From Escherichia ruysiae (GTDB lineage: Bacteria; Pseudomonadota; Gammaproteobacteria; Enterobacterales; Enterobacteriaceae): DNA of 64,000 nucleotides. How positions within the stretch are numbered: position 1 is the stretch's first letter; the number at the start of each line of letters is the position of its first letter. Made by a program: the position numbers and the translations under genes. The stretch is from the NCBI RefSeq assembly GCF_031323975.1, contig NZ_JAVIWS010000001.1, positions 1,054,001 through 1,118,000 on the forward strand. Direction: 5' to 3'. A model generated the notes under the pieces. The model was not told where the DNA came from. It saw only the letters and a list, made by a program, of their open reading frames with translations, and ran no database searches. Of this stretch, positions 33,257-43,234 are shown piece by piece.

Positions 33257-33961
33257 ATGAAAAAATACTCTTTATTACTGATTGTATTATTTGCCAACAT
33301 TGCTTACGGGGGAGTGGTTATTCGGGGAACAAGAATTATTTACCCGTCCACGGCGCGGGAAATCCCTGTAGAAGTGACGAATCAAGATAAAGAGCGTTCA
33401 TACCTTGTTCAGGCCTGGATGAGTGACTTTGCCAATGATGCAAATAAGAAAACGCCATTTGTACTCACTCCGCCGTTAGTTAAACTGGAAGCTCAGAAAA
33501 ACACGCTTTTCCGCTTAATCTATACCGGTACGCAAAAATTGCCGGAGGATCGTGAATCCATTTTTTGGCTAAATGTAAAATCCATTCCTGGGATGTCAGA
33601 AGAGTCTTCACAGGTGCCGAATCAACTGCAATTTGCCGTTCAGAGCCAGCTCAAAGTTTTTTATCGTCCGCTGAGGCTTGCTGATGATGCCAATACCGCC
33701 TATAGCAAAATCGCTTTCCGGATACAAGGCAACAGGCTAATCGCCAAAAACCCAACACCTTACTTTGTCACCTTCCGCACTCTGGCAGTGAATGGTAAGC
33801 CCGTATCGTATAAAGGAAACGGCGTTGTGAAAATGATGCTCAATCCATTTGGCGAGCAAACATATACTCTGACCGCATCCTCTTCTGAAAACAATAGTGT
33901 TGAATGGTCAGCAATAAATGATTACGGCGGTACGACAAGTACCATAAAGACCCGGTTATAA
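33257..33961 (+). CDS. Periplasmic fimbrial chaperone
   Basis: PapD/FimC-type chaperone that caps pilin subunits by donor-strand complementation and brings them to the usher, 234 residues. The signal peptide ends near residue 18 (ANIAYG-GVVIRG). Both conserved basic anchor residues are visible: R26 in TRIIYPS and the Lys of QLKVFYRP. The G1 donor-strand region FRLIYTGTQKLPEDRESIFWLNV has the chaperone signature. The short F1-G1 loop points to the FGS subfamily. The frame is close to, but separate from, the pilin and usher genes. Confidence 0.92.
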   Translation: MKKYSLLLIVLFANIAYGGVVIRGTRIIYPSTAREIPVEVTNQDKERSYLVQAWMSDFANDANKKTPFVLTPPLVKLEAQKNTLFRLIYTGTQKLPEDRESIFWLNVKSIPGMSEESSQVPNQLQFAVQSQLKVFYRPLRLADDANTAYSKIAFRIQGNRLIAKNPTPYFVTFRTLAVNGKPVSYKGNGVVKMMLNPFGEQTYTLTASSSENNSVEWSAINDYGGTTSTIKTRL

Positions 33962-34022
33962 GCGCAATAGATTGTTCAGGAAAACGACAGGAATTATCTC
34001 GTACAAGGAAAGTAATAATAAC

Positions 34023-36509
34023 ATGAACTCCTTACATCTATTTTGTTTGCATGTTGTTGTAACAATAGTGCCATTGACACTGTTACAAAACAGTTACGCC
34101 CGCGAGGTGTTTAATTACAAACTTTTAGAGTCAGGGGCTTCAGAAAGCGAACTGGAAGCCATTAAAAATTTTGACAAAAATGATGGCCTGGTGCCCGGTA
34201 AATATCGGGTCGATGTTTTTATGAATAATCAACGCATTACACGTAAAGATATTGATTTTGTCGTTGATGATAAAGCGAACAAACTCTTACCTGTGTTAAG
34301 CAAAAAAGAGTATATCGCTATGGGGGTTGCCAATAGCCCCTCCGCGTCATTTGCCACGCTGGCAGATGACGATATCGTGACGAATTTAGAAAATTATATT
34401 CCCTTTTCATCAGTGCGCTTTGAGCAGAGTTCGCTGCGCCTGTATCTGTCAGTTCCACAACTGGCGATGAACAATGCCGCAAACGGGTATATTGATCCGG
34501 TTTTATGGGATAATGGATTGCCTGCGTTGTTTACAAATTACTATTTTAGCGGCTCACATAATTGGCAAGATGGTCGTTCAGATAATAGTTCATACCTTAA
34601 TCTGAATAATGGTATTAATCTTGGTCCCTGGCGTTTAAGAAATAACATTAATTACAACGATGGCACCTGGCAAAATATTGATACCTATATCTGGCGAAAT
34701 ATCCCTGCGTTAACCAGCAAACTCATTCTTGGCGATACCTGGACAGATTCAGCCGTTTTCGATAGTTTCCAGTTTCGTGGGGTAAAACTGGAAAGTAATG
34801 AAAATATGCTTCCTTACAGCATGAGAGGTTTTGCCCCCGTTATTCGCGGCGTTGCCAAAAGCAATGCGCAAGTGACGATTCGACAAAATAATTATATTAT
34901 TTACCAAAGTACGGTATCCCCAGGTCCTTTCGAATTACATGATGTCTCTCCTGTTTCTTCTGGTGGGGATATGGAAGTCACGGTGAAAGAATCTGATGGT
35001 AGCGAACAAAAATATATTCAGGCATCAGCTTCAATTCCTGTCATGCGACGAGAAGGAGCCATGTCTTATAGTTTATCTGGCGGAGAATATCGCTCATCTG
35101 ATAACTCCCATGATAAACCCGGCTTTGCTCAGGCAACGCTGATTTACGGTTTACCTGCAGGCATTACCCTCTATGGTGGCACAATTTTTGCCAGTGATTA
35201 TCGTTCTGGCGCATTAGGCGCAGGTATCGATTTACAACACTTTGGCTCGCTTTCAGCAGACATTACTCGTTCATATAGCCAGACGGTTGATGACAGTTCA
35301 CAACAAGGACAATCTTACCGATTGCTTTACTCGAAAAATTTCTCCAGCACTGAAACGAATATCACGCTTGCTGGCTACCGTTATTCCACAGAGAATTTCT
35401 ATACCTTTAGCGAAGCACAAAATAATAAAGAGTATGATGAGGACGACGCGTTTTCATACCGTAACAACTATAACCGCCATCGTCGGTTACAACTTACCAT
35501 TAATCAGGCGATCCCCTCGTTTGGTCAGTTCAATATTTCAGGCTATCAACAAGATTATTGGGGACTCGGGGGTAAAGAGCGCAGCCTCAGCGTAGGGTAT
35601 AGTCATAGTTGGGAAAATGTGAGTTTTAGCCTAAGTTATTTACTGACACGAATGCCAGACAATAATAAGAACGATCAACAACTCTCACTTTCTGTCAGCG
35701 TTCCACTAGGAAAATGGTTACCTGGTGCGCATGTTAATTACAATAACACCAGCAGTAATAGCGGTCACACTTTAAACAGTGTGGCGCTTAACGGTACTGC
35801 GCTGGAAGATAATAATCTCAGTTATAGTCTGCAACAAAGTCATGGCGATCAAGGTTATGGTGGCAATACGTCACTCAGTTATCGCTCCAGTAAAGGCGTA
35901 ATTGGCGCAGGCTGGAACTATAGTCAGGATCAACGGCAATTAAATTACAATATGCAGGGCGCAATTGTTCTGCATCCGTATGGATTAACCCTTGCCCAGT
36001 CTTTAGGTGAATCATCGATTCTGGTGCGCGCGCCTGATGCCAGTGGGCTGGGCATTAACAGAGGAACGTCGGTTTATACCGACTGGCGAGGATACTCCAT
36101 CATCCCTTATGCATCAGCATTTCAGCGCAACCGTATCGCCATCAATACGCAAACCTTGCCGTCAAATGTTGAAATACCGGAACCGGTACAAGAAGTTATT
36201 CCTACGGAAGGCGCATTAGTCGTAGCCAATTTTTCAACGCGATATGGTCAGAAATTACTTTTAACCTTAATGCATAAAGACAAATTTGTTCCCTTTGGAG
36301 CCGTAGTCACTGCTGAAGATGAGCAAATTTCAACCCTCGTTGGGCGAAACGGTGAAACGTATTTATCCGGCGCACAAGCTAATCAAAAATGGCAAGTCAA
36401 GTGGGGAAAATCGGCCACTGAAAGTTGCCAGGTTCGTATATTACCAGAACTACTTCAGACCCCGCAAAACATGACTAATCTTATTATTGCCACCGCAGCG
36501 TGTGATTAA
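34023..36509 (+). CDS. Outer-membrane fimbrial usher
   Basis: Usher that assembles and exports the fimbria across the outer membrane. The ATG at 34023 (AAGGAAAG at 34005-34012 as ribosome site) gives 828 residues and a signal peptide ending NSYA-REVFNY; an upstream in-frame TTG at 33972 lacks such features. Domains in order: N-terminal periplasmic domain (SGASESELEAIKNFDKNDGLVPGKYRVDVFMNN), a 24-strand beta-barrel with plug (GFAPVIRGVAKSNAQVTIRQNNYIIYQ) and C-terminal domains with a cysteine pair (ESCQVRI, TAACD). Length is normal and no frame break is seen. Confidence 0.94.
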   Translation: MNSLHLFCLHVVVTIVPLTLLQNSYAREVFNYKLLESGASESELEAIKNFDKNDGLVPGKYRVDVFMNNQRITRKDIDFVVDDKANKLLPVLSKKEYIAMGVANSPSASFATLADDDIVTNLENYIPFSSVRFEQSSLRLYLSVPQLAMNNAANGYIDPVLWDNGLPALFTNYYFSGSHNWQDGRSDNSSYLNLNNGINLGPWRLRNNINYNDGTWQNIDTYIWRNIPALTSKLILGDTWTDSAVFDSFQFRGVKLESNENMLPYSMRGFAPVIRGVAKSNAQVTIRQNNYIIYQSTVSPGPFELHDVSPVSSGGDMEVTVKESDGSEQKYIQASASIPVMRREGAMSYSLSGGEYRSSDNSHDKPGFAQATLIYGLPAGITLYGGTIFASDYRSGALGAGIDLQHFGSLSADITRSYSQTVDDSSQQGQSYRLLYSKNFSSTETNITLAGYRYSTENFYTFSEAQNNKEYDEDDAFSYRNNYNRHRRLQLTINQAIPSFGQFNISGYQQDYWGLGGKERSLSVGYSHSWENVSFSLSYLLTRMPDNNKNDQQLSLSVSVPLGKWLPGAHVNYNNTSSNSGHTLNSVALNGTALEDNNLSYSLQQSHGDQGYGGNTSLSYRSSKGVIGAGWNYSQDQRQLNYNMQGAIVLHPYGLTLAQSLGESSILVRAPDASGLGINRGTSVYTDWRGYSIIPYASAFQRNRIAINTQTLPSNVEIPEPVQEVIPTEGALVVANFSTRYGQKLLLTLMHKDKFVPFGAVVTAEDEQISTLVGRNGETYLSGAQANQKWQVKWGKSATESCQVRILPELLQTPQNMTNLIIATAACD

Positions 36510-36513
36510 CATC

Positions 36514-37560
36514 ATGAAGATAAAAATCATCAGTACTTATAAAGTTACAAGTCGTGAAGCGTTATTGCTGCTGGTTATTTTGATAGCAGCCTTTGTTCCT
36601 TCTCTTAGTTTCGCTAAAACATGTAGCTACACCAGTGGTGGACCGGCATTAGTTTCATTTTCTGATATTTCGATCAATTCTGAATACAATAAAAACACAG
36701 CGCCAGGAACCATAATTTTTGATCGAAGTTACCATTCCAGTCACTCAGGACAGATCACATGCTCAGATAATTATCCTGATTACAGTGAAGGGTTTGCCAC
36801 TTCTCCTTCAACTTTAGTCGGCAGTGATATCTGTTTATTCAATGTGCCTTTGACTAATGGAAAAAATTCTGGCGTCGGCATTAAAATATTTTACGATTTA
36901 AAGAATAATAATACCACCCCAAACAATTACTGCATGGAATACCCTAAACGCACCAGCACTGCAAATAAAAACAACTTTTCCGTTGAGGGTAATTTCCGCA
37001 TACAATTAAAAGTCATCGGGGAATTACAGGGTGGTGAAATTGATTTATCTCGTTTTAGTAATGCTGGCATTTGGTGGAATAATATTGAGGCATTTTCTCT
37101 CGAATTTAGCAACACCATTATTAATCTTCACTCATTGAGCTGCGACCTGAACACGCCTGATGTTCCAGTTTCATTATCACCCGCCGCAGGAATTAATTCC
37201 GACACCACCTTCAAAGGGATTAACTCCACTTCGGCGCTGGTAGATTTTAATATCGGACTAACGTGTGATCCGGGAACCAATGTCGCCATACGTTTTGAAG
37301 GCGATACGGTAAGTGGAAGTAATAATTCAATCCTGAAGCTAACTCAACAGAATAATTCTGCCTCTGGGGTTGGCGTACAGATCTTAGATAAGAATAAAAA
37401 TATTATCCCCCTTAATCAACCTGATTACGTTTTACAGTTAAGTAATATTCAGCAATCAGCCACGTCGTTGAATTTTAGTGCGCGATATATTCAGACAGAA
37501 AGTAATGTAACGCCAGGAAAAGCGGATGCGGATGCGACATTTTATCTTTCGTTTCCGTAA
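36514..37560 (+). CDS. Fimbrial tip adhesin, two-domain
   Basis: Probable FimH-like tip adhesin of 348 residues, about twice pilin size. The ATG at 36514 starts a long signal peptide ending SLSFA-KTCSYTSGG. The N-terminal half (to about residue 205) carries its own cysteines (KTCSY, GQITCSDNY, GSDICLFN, NNYCMEY) and resembles a receptor-binding domain. The C-terminal half is a pilin domain with the disulphide pair SLSCDLN and GLTCDPG and ends DADATFYLSFP, the strand used for chaperone and usher contact. The receptor is unknown and I recognise no close named relative. A strong hairpin follows the stop. Confidence 0.85.
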   Translation: MKIKIISTYKVTSREALLLLVILIAAFVPSLSFAKTCSYTSGGPALVSFSDISINSEYNKNTAPGTIIFDRSYHSSHSGQITCSDNYPDYSEGFATSPSTLVGSDICLFNVPLTNGKNSGVGIKIFYDLKNNNTTPNNYCMEYPKRTSTANKNNFSVEGNFRIQLKVIGELQGGEIDLSRFSNAGIWWNNIEAFSLEFSNTIINLHSLSCDLNTPDVPVSLSPAAGINSDTTFKGINSTSALVDFNIGLTCDPGTNVAIRFEGDTVSGSNNSILKLTQQNNSASGVGVQILDKNKNIIPLNQPDYVLQLSNIQQSATSLNFSARYIQTESNVTPGKADADATFYLSFP

Positions 37561-37582
37561 TGAACAGCAATAAACCCGCGAA

Positions 37583-37608
37583 CAGGTGCCGGAAGCATCC
37601 GGCACCTG
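37583..37608. terminator. Terminator between the fimbrial operon and yfaY
   Basis: CAGGTGCCGGA pairs perfectly with TCCGGCACCTG around agca. It lies in the 53-bp gap between two convergent genes and probably serves both. T runs are short on either side. Confidence 0.8.
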
Positions 37609-37613
37609 GACTA

Positions 37614-38819
37614 TTATTGCGGCGACAGTCTCAGCGACTCAACAACCTCAATCCAGCCATGCTCACTGGCGATGTTCTGCCCGTTCAGCCAACGGCGCAG
37701 CATATTCAGTGCCATCATTGCGCACACTTCCTGACGGATAGCCAGGCTGTAGCGCGTAGTGCTGAAACGCACACGCAGAGCGAAAGTGCCGTCTGGTGTG
37801 GCTAGCGCAAAGTTGAGATGCTCGTTCTCGAAACCAGAAACAGCCAGTGCCAGCCCGGCAAAATGGTTGGCCCGCCGTTCTGTAATCCAGTGTGCAGTTT
37901 GCGCCAGAGTTTCTTCCTGTGAAGGAACCACTTCACATGCCAGTAATGGCGCACCTGCGCGCGCGAGTTGCAAAGCCAATAAACCACCGGTGAATTGCTC
38001 ACTCAACGTCAGGCTGAACTGGCGACTTTGCAGTTCGCGACTGATTTGTGCAGGCAGCCCTTCTGTGCCTTCGAAAATCATGCTCTGCCCGGCGACGCGT
38101 TTAACGTCCAGCCACAGTTTTTCCATCGCCTGTTGCTCGCTTGCCGGTCCAGTGAGTTTCAGTTCAATAATCGGCATGGAAGAGCGATAGCCCATCGTCA
38201 CACCTGGCGGCAGTTGCAACATATCCAGGCTTTGTGCCAGATCGCTTTCCGAACGACCAAAAGTGGTCAGCCGCAGACAAACCGGCGGCTGCGGCAAAGA
38301 AAAACGCTCGCGCAGGCGCGGCAGGATTTCATGCTCCACCATCACCTTAAACTCCGACGGTACGCCGGGGGTAAAGAATATCAGGCAACGGTTAAGCTGC
38401 ACGGCAAAACCACAAGCGGTGCCTACCGGGTTATTGATAAATTCAGCACTGGCTGGCAGCTCCGCCTGTTTGCGGTTGCTCGGCGCCATTACGCGACCAC
38501 GTTCGCGGAAATAGCGTTCCATCTCATTGAGCCAGGCTTCATGAAGAACCAGGCTTTCACCTTTGGCTGTCGCTGCGGCGAGTGCGCTTAAATCATCACT
38601 GGTCGGCCCCAGTCCGCCATTGACGATCAGCACATCGGCGTGCTGACTACGTTCGCGCAGAATGGTCACTAAATCATCAAGGTTATCGCCCACTGTATTG
38701 CGGCGAGATAATGGCAATCCCTGATGAAAGAAAAAATCCGCCAGCCAGGCAGCGTTAGTGTCAACGATTTGCCCGTGTAACACTTCATCCCCGGTGGATA
38801 ACATTTCCACTTTTAACAT
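37614..38819 (-). CDS. yfaY: CinA-like protein YfaY
   Basis: CinA/MoaB-related protein of 401 residues. The N-terminal MoaB-like domain (MLSTGDEVLHGQIVDTNAAWL, NGGLGPTSDDLSA) belongs to a family linked to ADP-ribose or NMN metabolism. The C-terminal part corresponds to the CinA domain, but the K-12 protein is reported not to have NMN deamidase activity, so its function is open. It stands alone and convergent with the fimbrial operon. It marks the right border of the accessory insertion, and its sequence is like that of K-12. Confidence 0.92.
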   Translation of the reverse strand: MLKVEMLSTGDEVLHGQIVDTNAAWLADFFFHQGLPLSRRNTVGDNLDDLVTILRERSQHADVLIVNGGLGPTSDDLSALAAATAKGESLVLHEAWLNEMERYFRERGRVMAPSNRKQAELPASAEFINNPVGTACGFAVQLNRCLIFFTPGVPSEFKVMVEHEILPRLRERFSLPQPPVCLRLTTFGRSESDLAQSLDMLQLPPGVTMGYRSSMPIIELKLTGPASEQQAMEKLWLDVKRVAGQSMIFEGTEGLPAQISRELQSRQFSLTLSEQFTGGLLALQLARAGAPLLACEVVPSQEETLAQTAHWITERRANHFAGLALAVSGFENEHLNFALATPDGTFALRVRFSTTRYSLAIRQEVCAMMALNMLRRWLNGQNIASEHGWIEVVESLRLSPQ

Positions 38820-38889
38820 GGTTATCTCCTGCTTTTGTTATCGAATCACTATAACGCAAAGGGAGATAAGGCGTAGTAAGAAACTGAAT

Positions 38890-38910
38890 GGCGCGGCAGA
38901 ACGCCGCGCC
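38890..38910 (-). terminator. Hairpin after yfaZ
   Basis: GGCGCGGC pairs with GCCGCGCC around agaac, 8 bp after the yfaZ stop on the minus strand. GC-rich stem without a strong T run. Confidence 0.65.
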
Positions 38911-38918
38911 GGAAGGCA

Positions 38919-39461
38919 TCAGAAACTGGCGTTAACACCGACATACGGGCCGTCAGCCACGGCGTTGTCGCGGTTACCGTCTTTACCCGACAGATTCAGG
39001 TAGCGATAACCCGCCTCAATACTGACTGGACGCATAATGGTGTAACGCGCGCCAGCATTCGCTTCTTCATAACTTTTAATACCACTGGAGAGCGAATCCG
39101 GAGAGTAGTAATACTCACCAAACAGACGGAAGCTATCGCCAATTTGCCACTGCAAGCCACCGCCTACCGCTGCGGCATAACCTTCATCGCCGTCGTTCGG
39201 GTTGGTGTAAACGCCTTTACCGCCCACAGTTGCCATTAACGGTCCCAGCGGCAGATTCAATCCCAGACCAACGCCCGCGACGTCACCGTCGTCATCGTTA
39301 TGTGTCCAGTTACCGCTTAATGCCAGACCGGTCGATTCAGTACCGAAACCGACGCCAATATTGGTATATTCTTTTCCCGCCTGACCGCTAATGCTTATCG
39401 CATTTGCCGATGCAGAAACCAATAGCATTCCAGCCAGAACTGGCAGCGCAAATTTTTTCAT
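38919..39461 (-). CDS. yfaZ: Outer-membrane protein YfaZ
   Basis: Predicted small outer-membrane beta-barrel of the YfaZ family, 180 residues, function unknown. The ATG giving MKKFALPVLAGMLLVSASANA starts a clean signal peptide; the 22 codons upstream are not needed. Alternating hydrophobic strands and a terminal aromatic residue (GVNASF) suit a BAM-assembled barrel. A glycine- and aspartate-rich centre (NDDDGDVAGVGLGLNLPLGPL) is typical. Not linked to its neighbours by overlap. Confidence 0.92.
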   Translation of the reverse strand: MKKFALPVLAGMLLVSASANAISISGQAGKEYTNIGVGFGTESTGLALSGNWTHNDDDGDVAGVGLGLNLPLGPLMATVGGKGVYTNPNDGDEGYAAAVGGGLQWQIGDSFRLFGEYYYSPDSLSSGIKSYEEANAGARYTIMRPVSIEAGYRYLNLSGKDGNRDNAVADGPYVGVNASF

Positions 39462-39739
39462 TTTTACCTTTTCCCGCAAGAAGATAATTAAAAGTCCCCA
39501 AAGCTGCGGGATTGTACTGCCTGACACAGAGGATTCAATGCGTGAAAAAAGCGATCTGCTAACTTATTGTAACTAAATACTTCTTGAATAATTAAGTGCA
39601 GAAAAAATAGCCACCAAAAAGATGAAACCAAAAAAAACAATCACCATGATTATCATCGCAAAAAAGACCAATGCCACTTTCACGCGTTGATCCATTGCCG
39701 TATTCTTTTGTTTTATTTTTGGTGGTAAGGAATATTCCC

Positions 39740-40165
39740 ATGCGGCAACGGACTATAGTTTGTCCCTTAATTCAAAATGATGGTGCTTATCTGCTGTGTA
39801 AAATGGCCGACGATCGCGGCGTTTTCCCCGGACAATGGGCGCTGTCTGGCGGCGGCGTAGAACCCGGTGAGCGCATTGAAGAAGCATTACGTCGTGAAAT
39901 CAGAGAAGAGCTGGGCGAGCAACTGATTCTTACTGACATCACGCCGTGGACGTTCAGTGATGATATTCGCATCAAGACATATGCAGATGGCCGCAAGGAA
40001 GAGATTTATATGATTTACCTGATCTTTGACTGCGTCTCTGCCAACCGTGAAGTGAAAATTAACGAAGAGTTTCAGGAATACGCATGGGTAAAACCTGAAG
40101 ATCTTGCTCACTATGATTTGAATGTCGCCACTCAGAAAACATTACGTTTGAAAGGTCTGATGTAA
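39740..40165 (+). CDS. nudI: Nucleoside triphosphatase NudI
   Basis: Nudix pyrophosphatase of 141 residues that prefers pyrimidine deoxynucleotides such as dTTP, dUTP and dCTP. The Nudix box GX5EX7REUXEEXGU is complete at about 39-61 (G...[20 protein letters not shown]). The start [12 protein letters not shown] matches the family; the frame is open for 23 more codons without an initiation signal. Confidence 0.95.
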   Translation: MRQRTIVCPLIQNDGAYLLCKMADDRGVFPGQWALSGGGVEPGERIEEALRREIREELGEQLILTDITPWTFSDDIRIKTYADGRKEEIYMIYLIFDCVSANREVKINEEFQEYAWVKPEDLAHYDLNVATQKTLRLKGLM

Positions 40166-40169
40166 CAGT

Positions 40170-40196
40170 AATGACAGCCATTATTGGCTGTCATAT
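40170..40196. terminator. Terminator between nudI and ais
   Basis: AATGACAGCCA pairs with TGGCTGTCATATT around ttat in the short gap between convergent nudI and ais. The A- and T-rich edges suit termination in both directions. Confidence 0.8.
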
Positions 40197-40203
40197 TAAC
40201 AAA

Positions 40204-40806
40204 TCACCGATTAACAAACTCACCATCCAGTAAAACGTTGCCTTTTTCCACATGCATTACCAACCCATCCAGATAATCTGGTTTAAATGTCACGTTTCGT
40301 TTATCTTTTGCGACATAGGTCAGACAATGGTTATGGGTGAAAATAACGATATTTTTATCTGGAGCTTTGCTTTGCAACTCCTTAATTGTGCTATAAATCT
40401 CATTTCTACATTGTAAAAACCGTTTATCTACCGTCAGTTTTTTTCCAGCAGAAAACCAGGTCGCTGATTGAATAGTCCGAACGGCATTACTGGAATAAAG
40501 ATCGAAATCAGGGATGTCCGCGCTAAAAGCTTTGCCCAGTTCACGGGCATTCTGAGCACCTTTCACCGTAATGCCTGTTTTGTCTGACAAGCATTGATTA
40601 GAGGAGCGATCGCAGCGTTCCGCATGGCGAAACAGAACCACAACCGGGTGCTGCTGCGCTAATCTGGCCAGCGTTTTATTGTCGATACGCGGCAAACCAT
40701 TACTGCTCCAGGCAGCATGTGTACCCAGCCCCACAATCGCCCCAAGCGCCAGTAAAATGTAGATATATTTTTTAGACTTCAACGAAGTCCCACTAAAAGC
40801 TAACAC
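40204..40806 (-). CDS. ais: Ais, histidine-phosphatase-family LPS heptose phosphatase
   Basis: Periplasmic member of the histidine phosphatase superfamily, 200 residues; relatives (PmrG) remove phosphate from LPS core heptose. A signal/anchor segment lies at about 13-33 ([19 protein letters not shown]). The catalytic motif [10 protein letters not shown] and the second histidine in THNHCLTYV are present. It is divergent from arnB and belongs to the aluminium-, iron- and PmrA-responsive set in E. coli, consistent with the shared upstream region. Confidence 0.93.
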   Translation of the reverse strand: MLAFSGTSLKSKKYIYILLALGAIVGLGTHAAWSSNGLPRIDNKTLARLAQQHPVVVLFRHAERCDRSSNQCLSDKTGITVKGAQNARELGKAFSADIPDFDLYSSNAVRTIQSATWFSAGKKLTVDKRFLQCRNEIYSTIKELQSKAPDKNIVIFTHNHCLTYVAKDKRNVTFKPDYLDGLVMHVEKGNVLLDGEFVNR

Positions 40807-40998
40807 TTAAGCTCCACCTATAGACAAGCGTAGCCAGCTAAATGACCGCGAAAACAAACGACATTTTCACCGGTAAATAGTGGCTGGGATAGTATTAAAA
40901 CATTACGATGCACGCAAAATGCCTTAAATCTTGTCAAATTAAAAGCCTGAATAAGATACAAAAACAAAAAAAATAATATTTAAGCCTTATATTCATTC

Positions 40999-41015
40999 CT
41001 TAAGGTTAAATTAAT
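40999..41015 (+). promoter_or_regulatory. PmrA box of the arn operon
   Basis: CTTAAG-N5-ATTAAT fits the PmrA direct repeat CTTAAK-N5-CTTAAK with one mismatch. TAGAAT at 41026-41031 is a plausible -10 element. This implies control of arnBCADTEF by the PmrAB (BasSR) system. The rest of the 300-bp ais-arnB gap is AT-rich; I see no gene in it. Confidence 0.8.
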
Positions 41016-41122
41016 ATTCTACCCTTAGAATTTCATTCCAAATGGCAAAATACACATAACGTTCCCTATGACAGATATTAGCGAATAACAGGGAAAGGTA
41101 TTCAATGGCCGAAGGAAAAACG

Positions 41123-42262
41123 ATGTCAGACTTTTTACCTTTTTCGCGTCCGGCAATAGGCGCGGAAGAACTCGCTGCAGTTCAAGAGGTTTTCGAATCC
41201 GGTTGGATAACCACTGGCCCGAAGAATCAAGCACTGGAAGCGGCCTTTTGCCAGTTGACAGGAAATCAACATGCCATCGCAGTCAGCTCGGCCACTGCTG
41301 GAATGCATATCACGCTGATGGCGCTGGGGATTGGCGCTGATGATGAAGTCATCACCCCCTCCATGACCTGGGTTTCAACCCTCAATATGATCTCCCTGTT
41401 GGGCGCAACGCCGGTGATGGTGGACGTTGATCGCGATACGCTGATGATCACGCCTGAAGCGATCGAAGCGGCCATTACGCCCTACACCAAAGCGATTATC
41501 CCGGTGCATTATGCCGGAGCGCCAGCAGATATTGACGCCATTCGCGCCATTGCTGAACGCCACGGTATCGCGGTCATTGAAGATGCCGCCCACGCCGTCG
41601 GTACGTATTACAAAGGTCAGCATACTGGTGCAAAGGGCACCGCTATTTTTTCGTTTCACGCCATCAAAAATATTACCTGCGCGGAAGGCGGCCTGATTGT
41701 TACCGATAATGAAAACCTCGCCCGCCAGTTACGCATGTTGAAATTTCATGGTCTGGGTGTCGATGCATACGACAGACAAACCTGGGGCCGCACACCGCAG
41801 GCTGAAGTATTAACGCCAGGCTATAAGTACAATCTGACCGATATTAACGCTGCGATAGCTCTGACGCAGTTGAATAAATTAGAGCAACTAAATACTCGCC
41901 GTCGCGACATTGCCCTGCAATATCAGCAAGCACTGGCAACTCTCCCTTTCCAGCCTTTAAGCGTTCCTGCATGGTCACACGTTCACGCCTGGCATCTGTT
42001 TATCATTCGTGTTGATGAACAACGTTGTGGTATCAGCCGCGATGCTCTGATGGAAGCGTTAAAAGAAAGAGGCATTGGAACCGGGTTACATTTCCGCGCC
42101 GCCCACACGCAAAAATATTATCGCGAGCGTTTTCCAACGCTGTCGTTGCCGAATACGGAATGGAATAGCGAACGCATCTGTTCGTTGCCGCTGTTCCCGG
42201 ATATGACCACCGCCGATGCCGATCGCGTCATCACTGCCCTTCAGCAACTCGCAGGACAATAA
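41123..42262 (+). CDS. arnB: UDP-Ara4O aminotransferase ArnB
   Basis: PLP-dependent aminotransferase that makes UDP-4-amino-4-deoxy-L-arabinose from UDP-4-keto-arabinose with glutamate. The ATG at 41123 gives 379 residues and [13 protein letters not shown], with AAGGA as ribosome site. An in-frame ATG at 41105 with an AAAGG would add six residues and cannot be excluded. The PLP lysine is K182 in [14 protein letters not shown]. First gene of the arn operon, behind a PmrA box. It seems more diverged from K-12 than neighbouring core genes (for example EVITPSMTW). Confidence 0.96.
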   Translation: MSDFLPFSRPAIGAEELAAVQEVFESGWITTGPKNQALEAAFCQLTGNQHAIAVSSATAGMHITLMALGIGADDEVITPSMTWVSTLNMISLLGATPVMVDVDRDTLMITPEAIEAAITPYTKAIIPVHYAGAPADIDAIRAIAERHGIAVIEDAAHAVGTYYKGQHTGAKGTAIFSFHAIKNITCAEGGLIVTDNENLARQLRMLKFHGLGVDAYDRQTWGRTPQAEVLTPGYKYNLTDINAAIALTQLNKLEQLNTRRRDIALQYQQALATLPFQPLSVPAWSHVHAWHLFIIRVDEQRCGISRDALMEALKERGIGTGLHFRAAHTQKYYRERFPTLSLPNTEWNSERICSLPLFPDMTTADADRVITALQQLAGQ

Positions 42263-43233
<971 letters not shown>

Positions 43234-43234
<1 letters not shown>

